Shown piece by piece: positions 1 through 10,781 of a DNA stretch of 64,000 bases. The DNA comes from Diphasiastrum complanatum. Its lineage: Eukaryota; Streptophyta; Lycopodiopsida; Lycopodiales; Lycopodiaceae. Location: NCBI GenBank assembly GCA_029204225.1, contig CM055094.1, positions 70,604,252-70,668,251 of the forward strand, given 5' to 3'. The translations under genes and the position numbers were made by a program. Numbering within the stretch: position 1 is the first letter of the stretch; each line of letters opens with the position of its first letter. The notes under the pieces are model-generated. The model worked only from the letters and a program-made list of their open reading frames with translations, was not told the origin of the DNA and did no database searches.

Positions 1-1075
1 GTCCTAGAATTTTCTTTCCATAATTATTGATGTCCCATACCATCAGCTTTTCCTTCCAGAAAATCCTTAACCACCTTATCTAATATTCTAGAGATCCACT
101 GATCATCTAGCTATCCTATAATCCACATAGGATATTATCTCTTGTTCCCATACTCTGGAGAATTCCTTTATTTGGATGACTGGAATGCCTATCAAATGGA
201 TATCCAAATCCACATCTGATCTTGTGATCCAAACAGAATAATTAACATGGTTCCTCATTACATTTTGATCTTTTCTGGTTAATGATAAGCTTCAAATCCC
301 ACTGGATCCAAGAGCATTAACTCTCTAGGAAATTAATATCCGGTATTAAGCAATTATTTACTGGGATTACTAAAATTCTAATTGCAAAATACATTTCCCG
401 ATCACACTTACTACCACTAATGTCCACTCTTCTTCCCTCAGAATTTTCAGTTCCCTGAAAATCCTTCAGCTAAGGTATCAAGAAGATCTAACGACATTAG
501 TGAATGTTTAAAAAATTCAAAAGCTTTGATTTGTTCAATTTTAATGACCAAATTCATCAAAACCACAATAACCAACTGATCGGTGTTCCACCGATTTGAA
601 AAGGAGAAAACCGGAAAAACACAATTTAATAACATTTAATGGGAGTACCAATACTCCAGAGTTAATTGGTTTAAATAGCATCGTACCAAGGAATTCAATT
701 CCTAAAGTCGGTATATGCCTAACAACTCTACCATTACCATCGTTTCTCAATATTGGTTAAGAATGATTTATTCAAAACCACTGATTTGAACAACTTGACT
801 TCGGAAACTGAGGTACAAAGGTTCCACACAAATTTTGGGCTTATTGGAAGATGTCCTTGTAATCCAGTTGACTAACAAATAAAGTCTTATTACATGCATA
901 TTGTTCCTTGGGAAATCCCTATTCGGGAGGCAATATCCAAACCACGATTTAAATTTTGACGACCTAGCACCAGGAAACCAAAATTCCACTGATTGGGTGC
1001 TAGTACTTTGAGTTCGAAAATCTAATTTCGAACTAACATCAAAGTTACAACTTGTCAAAACTTTAAAACCCAATG
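1..1075 (-). other. Degraded minus-strand reading frames, unidentified
   Basis: I do not recognise this stretch. On the minus strand there are short open frames (about 768-1073, 541-750, and an interrupted one across roughly 60-300). Their amino-acid composition looks protein-like, but they shift frame and stop repeatedly. The pattern suggests an old coding sequence read right to left, possibly a transposable element part. No catalytic motif, zinc knuckle or repeat lets me name a family. It could equally be chance open frames in AT-rich DNA. Confidence 0.25.
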
Positions 1076-2212
1076 GTCACTCGGCATGTATGTAGACCGT
1101 TACTCCTTACAACCATGTCATGCATGTCAAAAAGCCCTATAGAAATGTGGCCCAACCCCAAACCCTATCTTCTACAAAAAAAAAACAAGGGATTAGGGCC
1201 GGCTCCCACCCCACAACCTCCACGGACTGCTCGGACCTTACAATCGATGGAAAGAGAGAAAGCCGCCACTTTTCAAATCTCAAAACCATGCTCCACCATC
1301 GGGAGAGACAAAGAGCTTCATGACTCAAGCAGGGCTGCGCTATCTCTTGATTCAGTTACAGTTCAACATTCCGGCTTACAGCACAGTGCATGCAAGCATC
1401 ATGATCCACTTGATAGCCAGCTACCTCTGTTGCAAATTCAGGTTTTGAAACTGCTATCCCTAACTGAATGCTCCTGCAACCTGTTATTAACAGATTGGAA
1501 CCAGTAAGGCCGCTACAACACATAAAGCTGATCGCGCACCTCCTTCAAAACACTAATTTTTGTAGGGCAATCCATCTCGTTTGAACCAACGCTGGAGAAT
1601 GCAGATTTTTAACCTCATTGTGTCCTTCATCACGCTTCTATTGTGGGTAGAATGTTCCAACTGCTGTCATCCTCGTTCACATCATGTTATCACATGAATG
1701 AGGATCTAAAGCAGTATGACATGGATTTAGACTTCCACAACTTGCAGGTGATTTCTGGGAAGGAGCACTCTATTCACAAGCAGTCAGGCTCATCACACCA
1801 ACGACCTGCAGCACAATCAACGATCACTGCTTCTAACTAGCCATTAACAAAATCTACAGATCTGCCTCCAAAATCTCCTTCTGTTCCATCACTCAGGAAC
1901 AAGAATCGTTGGGAAAAAGTAAGAAGACACATTGTATTTTGTTCATCTAGCAAACTAAAACCATAAATTCCACCAAAGCTTCAATTACCAAAAAGATGTA
2001 ACAAACTTCTAGAAGAAAAGTGTTTTAAAGGAGAGTTAAACTTCATGCAATTAATCACTAGTCTCTAGTTCTTTCGGCAACATATCATTAAGGAATATAA
2101 CATAATATCAGTTTTACAAGAGTCTATAATCAGCACGTAGTACTGGAGAGATGTGCTCCCGATTTGATGTAGAGCTTGTCTCTTCTCCAATCCAAGACCG
2201 CATCTTAGTCGG
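1076..2212. other. Unassigned stretch
   Basis: I see nothing assignable. A 144-codon plus-strand frame at 1073-1507 has no recognisable domain, no partner exon and proline- and cysteine-rich low-information composition, so I do not call it a gene. The remainder is AT-rich with no terminal repeats or tandem repeats visible by eye. Confidence 0.3.
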
Positions 2213-2224
2213 GCTCTGATACCA
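2213..2224 (-). other. Copia-type primer binding site remnant
   Basis: The plus strand reads GCTCTGATACCA, the complement of the TGGTATCAGAGC primer site that many plant Copia elements use to bind initiator tRNA-Met. It points to a lost minus-strand element whose 5' LTR would lie just to the right (from about 2230). No matching internal domain is present, so this is an isolated remnant. Confidence 0.4.
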
Positions 2225-2339
2225 ATATAATGCCCCAAAGGGATAACTCCTGAGATGAGGATAGGAGAACACAATAGGAGAGACTATGGAGCCAAACCGC
2301 CCAACCAATCCTAGATCAAACTTGGACATGAGATGTAGA

Positions 2340-2786
2340 CATCGTAAATCCACTTCCGGATTTTCATTTTTCCTCAACAATGGTCCTATTTCCTGGAACA
2401 GTCACAAGCAACCTTTGATAGCTCTATCTTCTATAGAATCAGAGTACATCGCAGCCTCACAAGCTACAAAGGAAGCAATTTGGTTGAGAAACTTACTTTC
2501 ACATATCAGTCTGAATCAATATGCTCCGACATTATTGTTTTGTGTTAATTAAAGTGCCATTGCCTTGACAGCCAATCCTAGGTTTCATTCTAGGAGTAAG
2601 CACATTGAACTTAAGTATCACATGTCTAAAGCAAAGTTCTCGACAAAAAGGTCAGATTGTAGTACTGTCAAACGCAAGATATGATGATAGATATTTTTAC
2701 TAAAGCATTAAGCTTGGATGCACAGAAGTTCTGTGCAGAACTATGTTTAAAGATCAAGACATTCATGGATTCATATTAAAGAGGAG
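2340..2786 (+). pseudogene. Copia RNase H and Pol C-terminus, broken
   Basis: This is the last part of a Ty1/Copia polyprotein, the RNase H that removes the RNA template during reverse transcription. Visible motifs are RKSTSG, then ALSSIESEYIA, which carries the two acidic residues of the Copia RNase H, then an SRSKHIEL block and DIFTKAL near the end. There is an in-frame stop at 2550-2552 and a frameshift before the DIFTKAL block. The frame ends at a stop (2777-2779) directly overlapping a purine-rich tract (about 2778-2786), the polypurine tract. Everything upstream of RNase H is missing: the fragment starts abruptly near 2340. Confidence 0.8.
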
Positions 2787-3060
2787 TGTTGGATTATTCT
2801 CCTTCCTACTAATCGACTAATTGGTTTTTAATCTTCATCCGACTTTTATCCAAACCTGTAGATTTCTTCGTGTGTTTACACAATCTGCATAACTATTCGG
2901 AACTGGCCCATAGTGTTGGCAGAAAAAAGGAGCAATCAAGACTAAAGTACAATGAACAACTATTTCAGGACAAGTCTTTTGGCCTTTTAATTCTCTGTAG
3001 CAGTAGATCTCACCGTTATGACAGTTAATTTTCAAATAAACGCTCTGTTTTCAGGCTCAA
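2787..3060 (+). repeat. Probable 3' LTR of the preceding Copia remnant
   Basis: The sequence starts TGTTGGATTA immediately after the polypurine tract, as Copia LTRs do. I cannot fix the right end: no second copy is in the window, and the next recognisable structure (CGCGA-rich repeats) starts at 3071. The end given is therefore only an upper guess. Confidence 0.45.
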
Positions 3061-3070
3061 ATAATTTTTG

Positions 3071-3360
3071 TTCGCGACAGTTTATCTCTTCGTCTGAGCT
3101 TCGTGTTTCGTGAATTGTTCGCAACACTTCGTCTCTTCACAACATCTTCGTGTTTCGCGAATTGTTCGCGACCGTTGATAGTTTTGAGCTTGAAGAAGAA
3201 TCAAGAATATTTCGTGAATCGTTCGCGACAGGCGACAATTTTGTGACAGGTGAGGTTTGAACAAGAAACAAAATATTTCATGACAAGATATTGTTCGCGA
3301 ATCTTTCGAGCTTCAACAAGAAACTGTTTTGCAAATCTTTCGCGAATCTTTCGAGTTTGA
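3071..3360 (+). repeat. Cluster of TTCGCGA palindromic motifs (CACTA-like subterminal region)
   Basis: Short CpG-bearing motifs of the form TTCGCGAA, TTCGCGAC and TTCGTGAA recur about ten times in 290 bp, for example near 3071, 3109, 3154, 3211, 3221, 3293, 3335 and 3348. Several pairs are separated by a few bases such as TTGT. CACTA (EnSpm) transposons carry arrays of short motifs just inside their ends, where the transposon-encoded DNA-binding protein binds. The cluster is just upstream of, and in the right orientation for, the SET/Tnp2 genes that follow. I could not find a CACTA terminus flanking it. Confidence 0.55.
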
Positions 3361-3613
3361 TCACTGGTTCATCTTCAAGCTCTTCCATCAGTCGACGTAG
3401 ACCGCCTATTGATCCATCACATGTATGTATATTGATTTATGTCATAATTTTTTTATTTGTAATAGTGATGTAATCCGATTTGCTCTTTGGACAGCCAAGA
3501 CACCACTCCATCACAAATAAAGGTTGAAAATGCACTAAATATACAAAGACTGTTTTGTCAATTTTTGTCACATGTTACAATTCGTCACATGTTAGAATTT
3601 GTCAATTTTCACT

Positions 3614-3618
<5 letters not shown>

Positions 3619-3650
<32 letters not shown>
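3619..3650. repeat. (GA)16 microsatellite
   Basis: An uninterrupted GA dinucleotide run of 32 bp. Open frames reading Arg-Glu repeats across it are artefacts. Confidence 0.95.
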
Positions 3651-3652
<2 letters not shown>

Positions 3653-3897
3653 ATGAAAGAGTTAAAGATAACCAACACTCCCAATTCTAGGAAGGTGTGT
3701 AGCCCTTGTTTTCTTTCGTTAAAGACGTGGTTCAAATGTTTTTTGTTGGAAGATGAGTTTCACAAAAAAGCCCAAACGCCGCAGGGAGGGAGATTGTCGT
3801 GACATTCTGGAGTAGGATATAATCATGTGGTTCGGGAGTTTTGATCAGCACTCTATAATGTTCTCTCTGTTTTTCTCTTCATGTGTGTTTAGGGTCG

Positions 3898-4017
3898 GTG
3901 TGGGTGGGTGTGTGTGTGCGTGCGTGTGTTTGTGTGTGTTTGTGTGCTACTGGTTTACGGTTTGTGTTATATATTAATTTATGTTTCATGCTTGAGTGAT
4001 AGAGAGAGAGAGAGAGA
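3898..4017. repeat. TG-rich tract and short GA tract
   Basis: An impure TG/GTGGG/GTGC tract (about 3898-3946) is followed after 50 bp by a GA run (about 4001-4017). Both are typical of the 5' side of plant genes or of intron sequence, and here precede the acceptor at 4048. Confidence 0.8.
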
Positions 4018-4048
4018 CTGATATATCTAACATTTTCAACTTTTGCAG

Positions 4049-5074
4049 AAGAAGAACCATAAGTTGGTTTTAAGAAAAAGAGTTGCAAGAGAGATCGAGA
4101 ATATTATTGATAGGATAAATCACATGAATATTGATTTTGGATCATCATTGGCCCTAGATAATGATCTTGTTGATGATGACCCCTTGCATGATATAATTAA
4201 TTCATCAATGCCTTGTGATTCAATCCATGTCTCCAAATCTCTAGAACGTTCTTACCACCCAACCACACCTATCTTAGATGTTGCACATGAGTCCTCCACG
4301 ATACTCCACGTGGATTCCACAAACTTGACCACCCTTTTAACAAAGAGAACATGTCTTGGTCATATTATGACTAGTTTGAAAGATAATTGCAAATTACTAC
4401 GCATTGTTGATGTGTCAAAAGACATTCTAGGTTCTTTGTCTGACCTTCCTCTTCCACCTAGCTTGCAACCATTAGTAAAAACTTTTATTAGAAGTAGATA
4501 TTCGTGTTGGCCACTCCAATTACCATTACCATTAAATGGAACACCATTTACGTATTGGGGTCGAATGTACATGATCATGCCTAGTGAACACTTTCCTGAG
4601 GCTGGTTTGGGCCTTTTTGCATTGAGTAGTATTGAGGTCCCTTTAAATAGTGTTGTGACATTGATGCCATATGTAGGACCTCAATACAATTGGGGTGATT
4701 GGCATGCTTTGTGTCGTCACCAATGGAGGATGCAAGTATATGGCTTGAATTCAAATGCTTGTTCTTTAGAGGAGCAACACATGCAAGGAGGCAACATCTC
4801 AAGGGCAAATCATACATACATTGATGGACGTCTAGCTATGCATGGAAACATTGCTGCATATTTAAATAGTTCCATTGGCCACCCTCTATTGACGAATTGT
4901 GATTTTGAAGAACACACCAATGGAAACGAATAATATTTTACTAGGAATGTAAAGGGCACTTATGTAATGGTCTGTGCCACTAGCTCTATCAGATTTGGAG
5001 AGGAATTGTTCATCAAGTATAGTTTCAACCATCCTCTACCCAAATGTTTGCAAAAGATAATAAGTCAAATGTGA
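4049..5074 (+). pseudogene. SET-domain-like protein, one in-frame stop
   Basis: This is a 341-codon frame that begins at a splice acceptor (4048). It is open except for one TAA at 4931-4933, and ends at TGA 5072-5074. The C-terminal half shows the ordered signature of a SET domain, the fold of lysine methyltransferases: an AGLGLF glycine motif (codons 185-190), PYVG (207-210), a YIDG segment, NSSIG followed by an Asn-Cys pair where SET proteins have NHS-x-PN-C (273-286), and GEELFIKY (317-324). The N-terminal half is basic then acidic, with no domain I recognise. It has no transmembrane segment. It lies 288 bp upstream of the transposase exons in the same orientation and behind a CACTA-like repeat cluster, so I infer it travels with the transposon. 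Whether it methylates anything is unknown. The Asn-Ser-Ser in place of Asn-His-Ser and the stop codon argue that this copy is inactive or altered. Confidence 0.6.
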
Positions 5075-5361
5075 AGATTTAAATTTTGTTGATATGTAGA
5101 GATGTATAATCCATGCATCTTGATTGTATTTGGTTTGTGTCATTAAATATGTCAAATGCTAGGAGCATTATTCGTCTTTGAGTTCATTGAATGTTAACAA
5201 GTTGAAAAGACAAATTTGTCTAATAGATACATTGGTATGTTCATACTTTGTAAACTAAAAGGTAATTTATATTCATATGCAACATTTAGATCTATCAAGT
5301 ATTGGGAGGAAATGTTTATCAAGCATTGTTTCAACCTACTTCTTGTTATTTTGATATATAG

Positions 5362-8300
5362 GATTCTTCATCCTCATTTAGTGTTGGAGACAATAATCCT
5401 TGTAATGGTCGACGTAGACGACGAATGCAATACAAAGGTCCACATATAAAGCAATTACCTTGTCGTCTACATCAAGGCTTAAAAGATATGATGGGAATTG
5501 ATGAGTGCATTAATCAAGAGACTAAAGCATTTGAATCTAGCTCATCTAGATCTACTTCTTCGCAAACAAGTTCCAACGATGAAAATGAGCTTCCAATGAA
5601 TGATGAATTTGAAGTCATGGGAGACATGTTGGATGATATGTACGAGAACAATATTGCAGCTAGACACAATGAACAAGACGAGGAGGCACTTTTGTCTAAA
5701 GAAGAAAGAAAATTGCAAGAAGAATCAAAGACCGCATTGTATCCTAGAGCAAAGACATCTCATTTGGCGACTTCTCTACTTCTATTAAATCTTCAAGCCA
5801 AATATAGATGGAGTGACCAAAGCCTCACATCATTATTTGAGTAAATTTTTTTTCATCTACTTGTCATTTTTGCTTTGAAACAAAATTTACAATTTGGACA
5901 TCAAGTGATATTTTTTTTACAATGACTTCTTTTGTCATGTACAGAGTATTGAAAAACAAAATTCTTCCGGAAGGGAATGTCATGCCTGAGACAAGAGATG
6001 AGGCACGAAATATGTTGACTAAGATCGGGATGGACTACAAGCAATATCATACATGTCCAAAAGATTGAATTTTATATCGAGGAAGGTATGAATCACTCAA
6101 GAAATGTCCCATTTGTGATACCCCTCGATATAGAGATGATTTGCAAGGGGCAACCATTCCGTGCAAAGTTTTGCGACATTTTCCAGTAATTCCACGATTG
6201 CAACGTTTATTCCATTGTAAATCTCTTGCACAACTTATGGACTGGCATGCACACCATACCTCTACGGATGGGATGATGAGGGTACCTTCAGATTTACCTG
6301 CATGGAAACACATCAACAAAGAGTATCCAAGCTTTGCCAATGAGTCAAGAAATGTGAGATTTGGTCTTGCAACAGATGGTGTGAACCCCTTTGGTGTATG
6401 AGCAACTACGTGGTCCATTTGGTCTGTTTGCTTGGTAAATTATAATATTCCTCCTTGGTTGAGTACAAAAAAGAGACACATTATGTTGGCACTTTTAATT
6501 CTTGGCCAACGCAAGGTTAAGTACATGGATGTGTATCTTGAGCCGCTTATTGACGAGTTGGAAGACTTGTGGAAGGGGATAAAAGCATATGACATTTCGC
6601 GCCGCTTACACGAGAGGGAGTTTACACTACATGCCATTGTAATGTAGACAACGTATGACTATCCAGGATTAGGTGAATGCTCAGGTAATCATTCAAACAA
6701 TGTCTATCTTGTGTACATAGGAGTTTGTTTATAGTTACATACAACTAGTAATTCTTGACATTTACATGATATACTACAATGACTATAATTATTCTTTGAC
6801 ATATACTTTTTTTTAATTGTGATTGATAGTATCCATTTGTTGGACAGGCTTTCAAACGGCTGAAAAAAATGCTTGTTTTTTGTGCGGGCCAAATCTTGTG
6901 GGAAGATACTCTTTTAGTCTCAAAAAAGTGGTTTATGAAAATTATCGTAAATACTTGTATGAAGGCCATCCATTCAGAGACACTCATAGAAGAGGTTTTA
7001 GAGAAAGAATTGAGAAAGAGATGCCTCCAAAGAGGATGTCCGTGAAAGATTGGCGAATACTATGGGAGGAATCTCAAGCAAAGCCAATCGATGGTATGAA
7101 AAGATTATCTATATTTCATTGTTTGGAATATTGGAATAACCTTTTGATTAATCACCTACTTGATCCCATGCACATATTTAAAAATGTGGGTGAATCTATT
7201 TGGAAACACTTGATTGGTAAAAAAGATACCATTGCAGCAAGGCACGATCTAAGAGAATCAGACACCAAAAAAGAATATTGGATAAAGGATGGTGAAGATC
7301 ATGCTCCAAAATTACCTTGGACATTCACTAAGGAGGAGCTTAACCATGTGCGCTCCATTATTCATGACATTTGAACACCAACTGGTTTTGTCCATTCTCT
7401 ACGGTCATTATTCACAGTGGATGGAAAGTTGCAAGGTCTCAAATCTCATGATTGGCTAAAGATGATTCAATTCATCTATCCATTGTCAATTCGTGGGTGC
7501 TTGTCAAAAGATATTTGTGAGACCATATACAAACTATCAATCATTGTCAGGTACTTGGTGCATTTTTCTATTTAGTATTTATTGATTGGAAATTCAGATA
7601 GACATAAAATGGATTGAATATGTTGCAGATGGATGTGTTCAAAAGAAATCCGTGAGCTGGATCTTCGCAAGAGACATGAGGATATGGTGGAGATTGTGTG
7701 CATGTTTGAGAGATATTTTTCGACTTCCATCATGGACTCACAAGTGCATTTATTGGTGCACTTGGTTGAAGAAGTTTCTATTGCTGGTCCAGTGCACACT
7801 AGGTATAAGTGCCTAAATTATATTTTGCACGTGTATTTAAACTAAATCAATTGATACATGTGACTTTTTAGGTGGATGTTCTTTATGGAAAGGTACATGA
7901 AAGTCTTAAAAGATTTTGTGCGTCAAAAGGCAAGGTTTGAAGGTAGCATGTCAGAGGGATGGTTAGTACATGAATCTCTCTTTTATGTTACTAAAATTTT
8001 GCACCAACTACATCCATCTGCTCCACTATTGTGGCATGATGAGGAAGCCGAAGAGGTAACTAGTGAAAAACCTCAAGGGATGGGAAAGGTCCATAGGTTG
8101 GCACCCTTCCAACGAGAAAAAATTTCTACATTCATGCTTTATAATTGTGGAGTTATGGATAAATGGTTAGACCTATATGAAGAAGAAGAAAAAAAGAGAG
8201 CCTTGTCTAGAAAGCGCCAACGACAGAATAGAGGTAGACACATGGCCTCAAGTTCACATGATCTTGAGCCATTGCCCAAGCAATGCACTATAGAGTGGAT

Positions 8301-8776
8301 GCATGACACACTACAAAAAGCAATAAAAGAGGGACAAAAAATATCAAACGCAGAATGCAACTTTGCAAGAGGATGCGAATGGAAGGTATTATTCTTTAGA
8401 TACTTTATTATTAGAACATTCTTGTTTATAACAATATATGTTTAATCATTTTGAAGCACCATGATTCATGTTTGTCATGTGGCAGTGCAAAATGTATAAT
8501 GCTATATGGGCTTTTGGTTTCCACTTTCGTATTGAAAGGATTGATAACAAGAGACGCACACATGATTGTGGTGTAATAGCATCTTTCCAACAAGAAAGTC
8601 AAAGCAGTGCACGAGATCGAAATCCCATCTCAAGAGATATAGAATACGTAGGAACTATACAAAATATTTATGATGTGTCATTTGGTGAAAGTGAACACTA
8701 TTTTTTATTTGATGTGAAATGGTTCAAGGTAGTTTGTAGAGGGCCAAATGCAACCGTAAAATCGAATCCAAGTTGA
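5362..8776 (+). pseudogene. CACTA (EnSpm) Tnp2-type transposase, six exons, four stops
   Basis: Transposase of a CACTA element, the enzyme that cuts the element out by its ends. Phase-consistent exons with GT..AG borders are 5362-5840, 5945-6684, 6848-7550, 7629-7802, 7872-8385 and 8486-8776 (2901 nt). Features in order: an acidic Ser-rich N-terminus; a CP-x2-C pair around exon 2; the Tnp2 core motifs KVLRHFPVIPRLQRLF, RNVRFGLATDGVNPFG and NYNIPPW; a second C-x2-C (ACFLCGP); LLDPMHIFKNVGESI; LKSHDWLKMIQ; VHLLVHLVEEV; WMFFMERYMKVLK; and a DUF4216-like tail with HDCGVIASF. No frameshift is needed, but TGA 6066-6068, TGA 6399-6401, TAG 6645-6647 and TGA 7372-7374 are in frame. The end looks truncated where a Copia gag begins. 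The first ATG in the frame is 5425; an upstream first exon is possible because an acceptor sits at 5360-5361. Confidence 0.88.
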
Positions 8777-9095
8777 TTTTTTGCAATTGATTCATCAAAA
8801 ACATTGAGCATGGAGTGGCAGTCCTCACTTCATACTTTTGCTTTAGTCTTTTCCATGCTTCATGGCTGCTCTCACAGTCTTCAATATGCATGAGTATTTC
8901 TTCGTTGACGGACAAAATGATGATCGCCATTGCACGTTCATCTTTTCTGATCCACTAAGCTCTCCTTGGATCTCCCTCTGGAGGTTGCACCTATGTGAGT
9001 TCGGTCACCGACAGATGCCTTCACCCTTCAGAAGTGTTTTGATTTTGAATTTCCATACTCTATAGTTTTCGCCATCAAGACTGATTGCTATTCTC
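8777..9095 (-). pseudogene. Copia Gag N-terminal fragment
   Basis: Read on the minus strand, this gives the start of a Copia Gag (UBN2-type capsid): LDGENYRVWKFKIKTLLKG, then after a frameshift an HIEDCESSHEAWKRLKQKYE block that is the familiar S-x-AW-x2-L-x3-YE pattern. It stops abruptly at the CACTA transposase border near 8777-8785. The rest of the polyprotein is absent. The position fits the primer site at 9169-9180 and the LTR that follows. Confidence 0.7.
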
Positions 9096-9168
9096 GTCTA
9101 GATTGTTGTAGCCATATTGTGTTGCCTAGATAATCACTGTTCAGATATAATGCAGTGATAACATCAGT

Positions 9169-9180
9169 GCTTTGATACCA
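9169..9180 (-). other. Primer binding site of the Copia gag fragment
   Basis: The plus strand reads GCTTTGATACCA, one base off the complement of the initiator-tRNA-Met primer site. It directly abuts a TG dinucleotide at 9181 that would be the LTR edge, as expected for a minus-strand element. Confidence 0.6.
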
Positions 9181-9800
9181 TGTCGCGAATCCTATTCTGT
9201 TTGCATTCATTTGATTTTTTCTTTTGCAGAAGTTCTTTAGGATCCTAAGCAAGCGACTACATATCACAAAACATAGAAGATTCAAGCAATCAAGATGACG
9301 AGAACAATGAGATGGAGAAGAGAGTAATTGTATTATCAATTTTAGAGTTTAGAATGAGTTGGTCAATGTCTCGCTCGTTGACGCTCAGTTGTGTTCTACT
9401 CGTTGGCAGACTTTCATGCACAACTATTCTCTGTATTTTTTTGTCTCTCTATTTTTCTCTTCTGTTCTATATTGTGTTGATCCAAAAAATGTGTATTTAT
9501 CTCCATTGTGGAGTTTACAAGACAGTTAAACAGAGAATTACAAGACAAGTCTACATTTCTAGCTATTCTCTATTATTGCTAACTCTTTTAGCTAAGCGTG
9601 AGGTACAAGACTCCACGCTCGTCGAGCTGCCAGTTGGCGGTCGAATTCTTTCATTCATTTCGTGTCTCTTTGTTTCGTTTCGTGGTCATCGGGGTCGAAT
9701 CTTGAATACTTTCTTTTCGACCTTCGGGGTATGTTCTCCCTTTGACTTTTGCTTCGTCACCTTCGCGACAAAGTTGCAGGAGTTCACAAGACAAGGTTAA
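9181..9800 (-). repeat. Probable 5' LTR of a truncated minus-strand Copia
   Basis: The sequence starts TGTCGCGAATCC next to the primer site. The right edge is not defined because no second LTR is in the window; about 9800 is a guess from the change to very AT-rich sequence. A 162-codon open frame on the plus strand (9312-9800) lies inside it, has no recognisable domain and is taken as a chance frame. Confidence 0.4.
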
Positions 9801-10158
9801 ACGCGAAATCTTTTGAAACGGGTCAAAATCCTAAAAAAGAATAATCATTCTTTATTTTTTTATTTTTGCCCAAAAACATGCTTTTCCATGAATTTTTTTT
9901 GGAAAATCACAAAAAAATTCTTACAAAATATAAGCATTTTGGCCAAAAACATCAATACATCATGTCCAAACAAATTAAATTTTCTAATAAAAGTTTAAAA
10001 ATTAAAAATATTCAAAGTGGACAAAATATTGACAAACACTTATGATATTTTAATAGTCTAAATGAATCTCATAAAATAACTCACATAATACATTTGAAGC
10101 CAACTACGTAACTCCACAAATGTTGAAACATTGAAAATAGTTCTCATATTATTATTTT
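9801..10158. other. AT-rich unassigned stretch
   Basis: Long A and T runs, no frame of interest and no repeat boundary seen. Confidence 0.4.
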
Positions 10159-10350
10159 TTACAATTCAGATTCCAAGGGATTCTCACTAACTCCTCTTAA
10201 GTCACTGCTTGAAATATTATCAAGGCTCTCCTTTTCAGCTAAAGAAGTCGATGACCCGTCTTCTTCATTCGAGTCTGTTGACAAATTCTCATCCAAATCA
10301 GCATCCAATGTCGAGAGAAAATTGTTTATCGTGGCTTTTCTCTTTAATGA
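10159..10350 (-). pseudogene. Acidic Ser-rich C-terminal tail, origin unknown
   Basis: A minus-strand open stretch of about 60 codons ends at a TAA (10159-10161). It is rich in Asp, Glu and Ser, with the pattern DADLDENLSTDSNEEDGSS. Similar acidic tails close the CACTA-type C-terminal exons at 10782-11095 and 53290-53715, so it may be another such tail, but no diagnostic motif precedes it. Confidence 0.3.
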
Positions 10351-10429
10351 GGAATTGATGAATGATGAATAAGATATTTTTTGTGTCTAATGAATAGATC
10401 TGAATCTGAACAAAGTATTATACTTTCCA

Positions 10430-10615
10430 TGTGTGTGACAGGATGTGAACATCAATTATTTCTAGTTTTATTGTGGTGTTCAAAAGCCTTTGCCAATTAA
10501 ATGCAGAATAGACTGAATTGTGTGCTAGTTTTCTATCTATTAGATTTAAGTGAAACCTTTGATATTTTTTCAAGGTTTTAGTATCCAAATGAGGTTCATA
10601 ACCTTTGATTTTAAC
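10430..10615 (+). repeat. 3' portion of a Copia 5' LTR
   Basis: The stretch ends TTTTAACA at 10615, directly before a perfect TGGTATCAGAGC primer site, so it is the tail of a plus-strand 5' LTR. Its left end is not determinable, and no matching 3' LTR was recognised. Confidence 0.4.
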
Positions 10616-10627
10616 ATGGTATCAGAG
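10616..10627 (+). other. Primer binding site (initiator tRNA-Met type)
   Basis: TGGTATCAGAGC on the plus strand, followed by CCAAATG. Only about 150 bp of possible leader follow before a minus-strand CACTA exon, so the body of this element has been lost. Confidence 0.6.
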
Positions 10628-10781
10628 CCCAAATGCAACCATCAAGGCTCAAATACAAGGAAGAGAGAAGCAATTACAAGTTGATGATTGTTTAACTTTT
10701 ATTGCCCTTATTACTACCTTAAGTTTGATGATGTTCCTTCAAGTGTGAATGAAACTGTAGCAACAAAAGAGTGATCAATTT

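Larger units (their letters stand above)
3361..4048 (+). other. Region between the palindrome cluster and the SET exon
   Basis: No convincing coding exon. It holds three microsatellites, listed separately, and ends with a pyrimidine-rich stretch and TTTTGCAG (4041-4048), a good plant splice acceptor for the exon that follows. A non-coding or short 5' exon of the SET gene may lie here, but I cannot define it. Confidence 0.4.

Noticed and set aside
1073-1507. A 144-codon plus-strand frame
   Set aside because: No domain and no splice partners; the antisense strand is also open. Too weak to call a gene.
9312-9800. A 162-codon plus-strand frame with hydrophobic stretches
   Set aside because: Lies within the probable LTR of a minus-strand Copia and has no recognisable protein feature.
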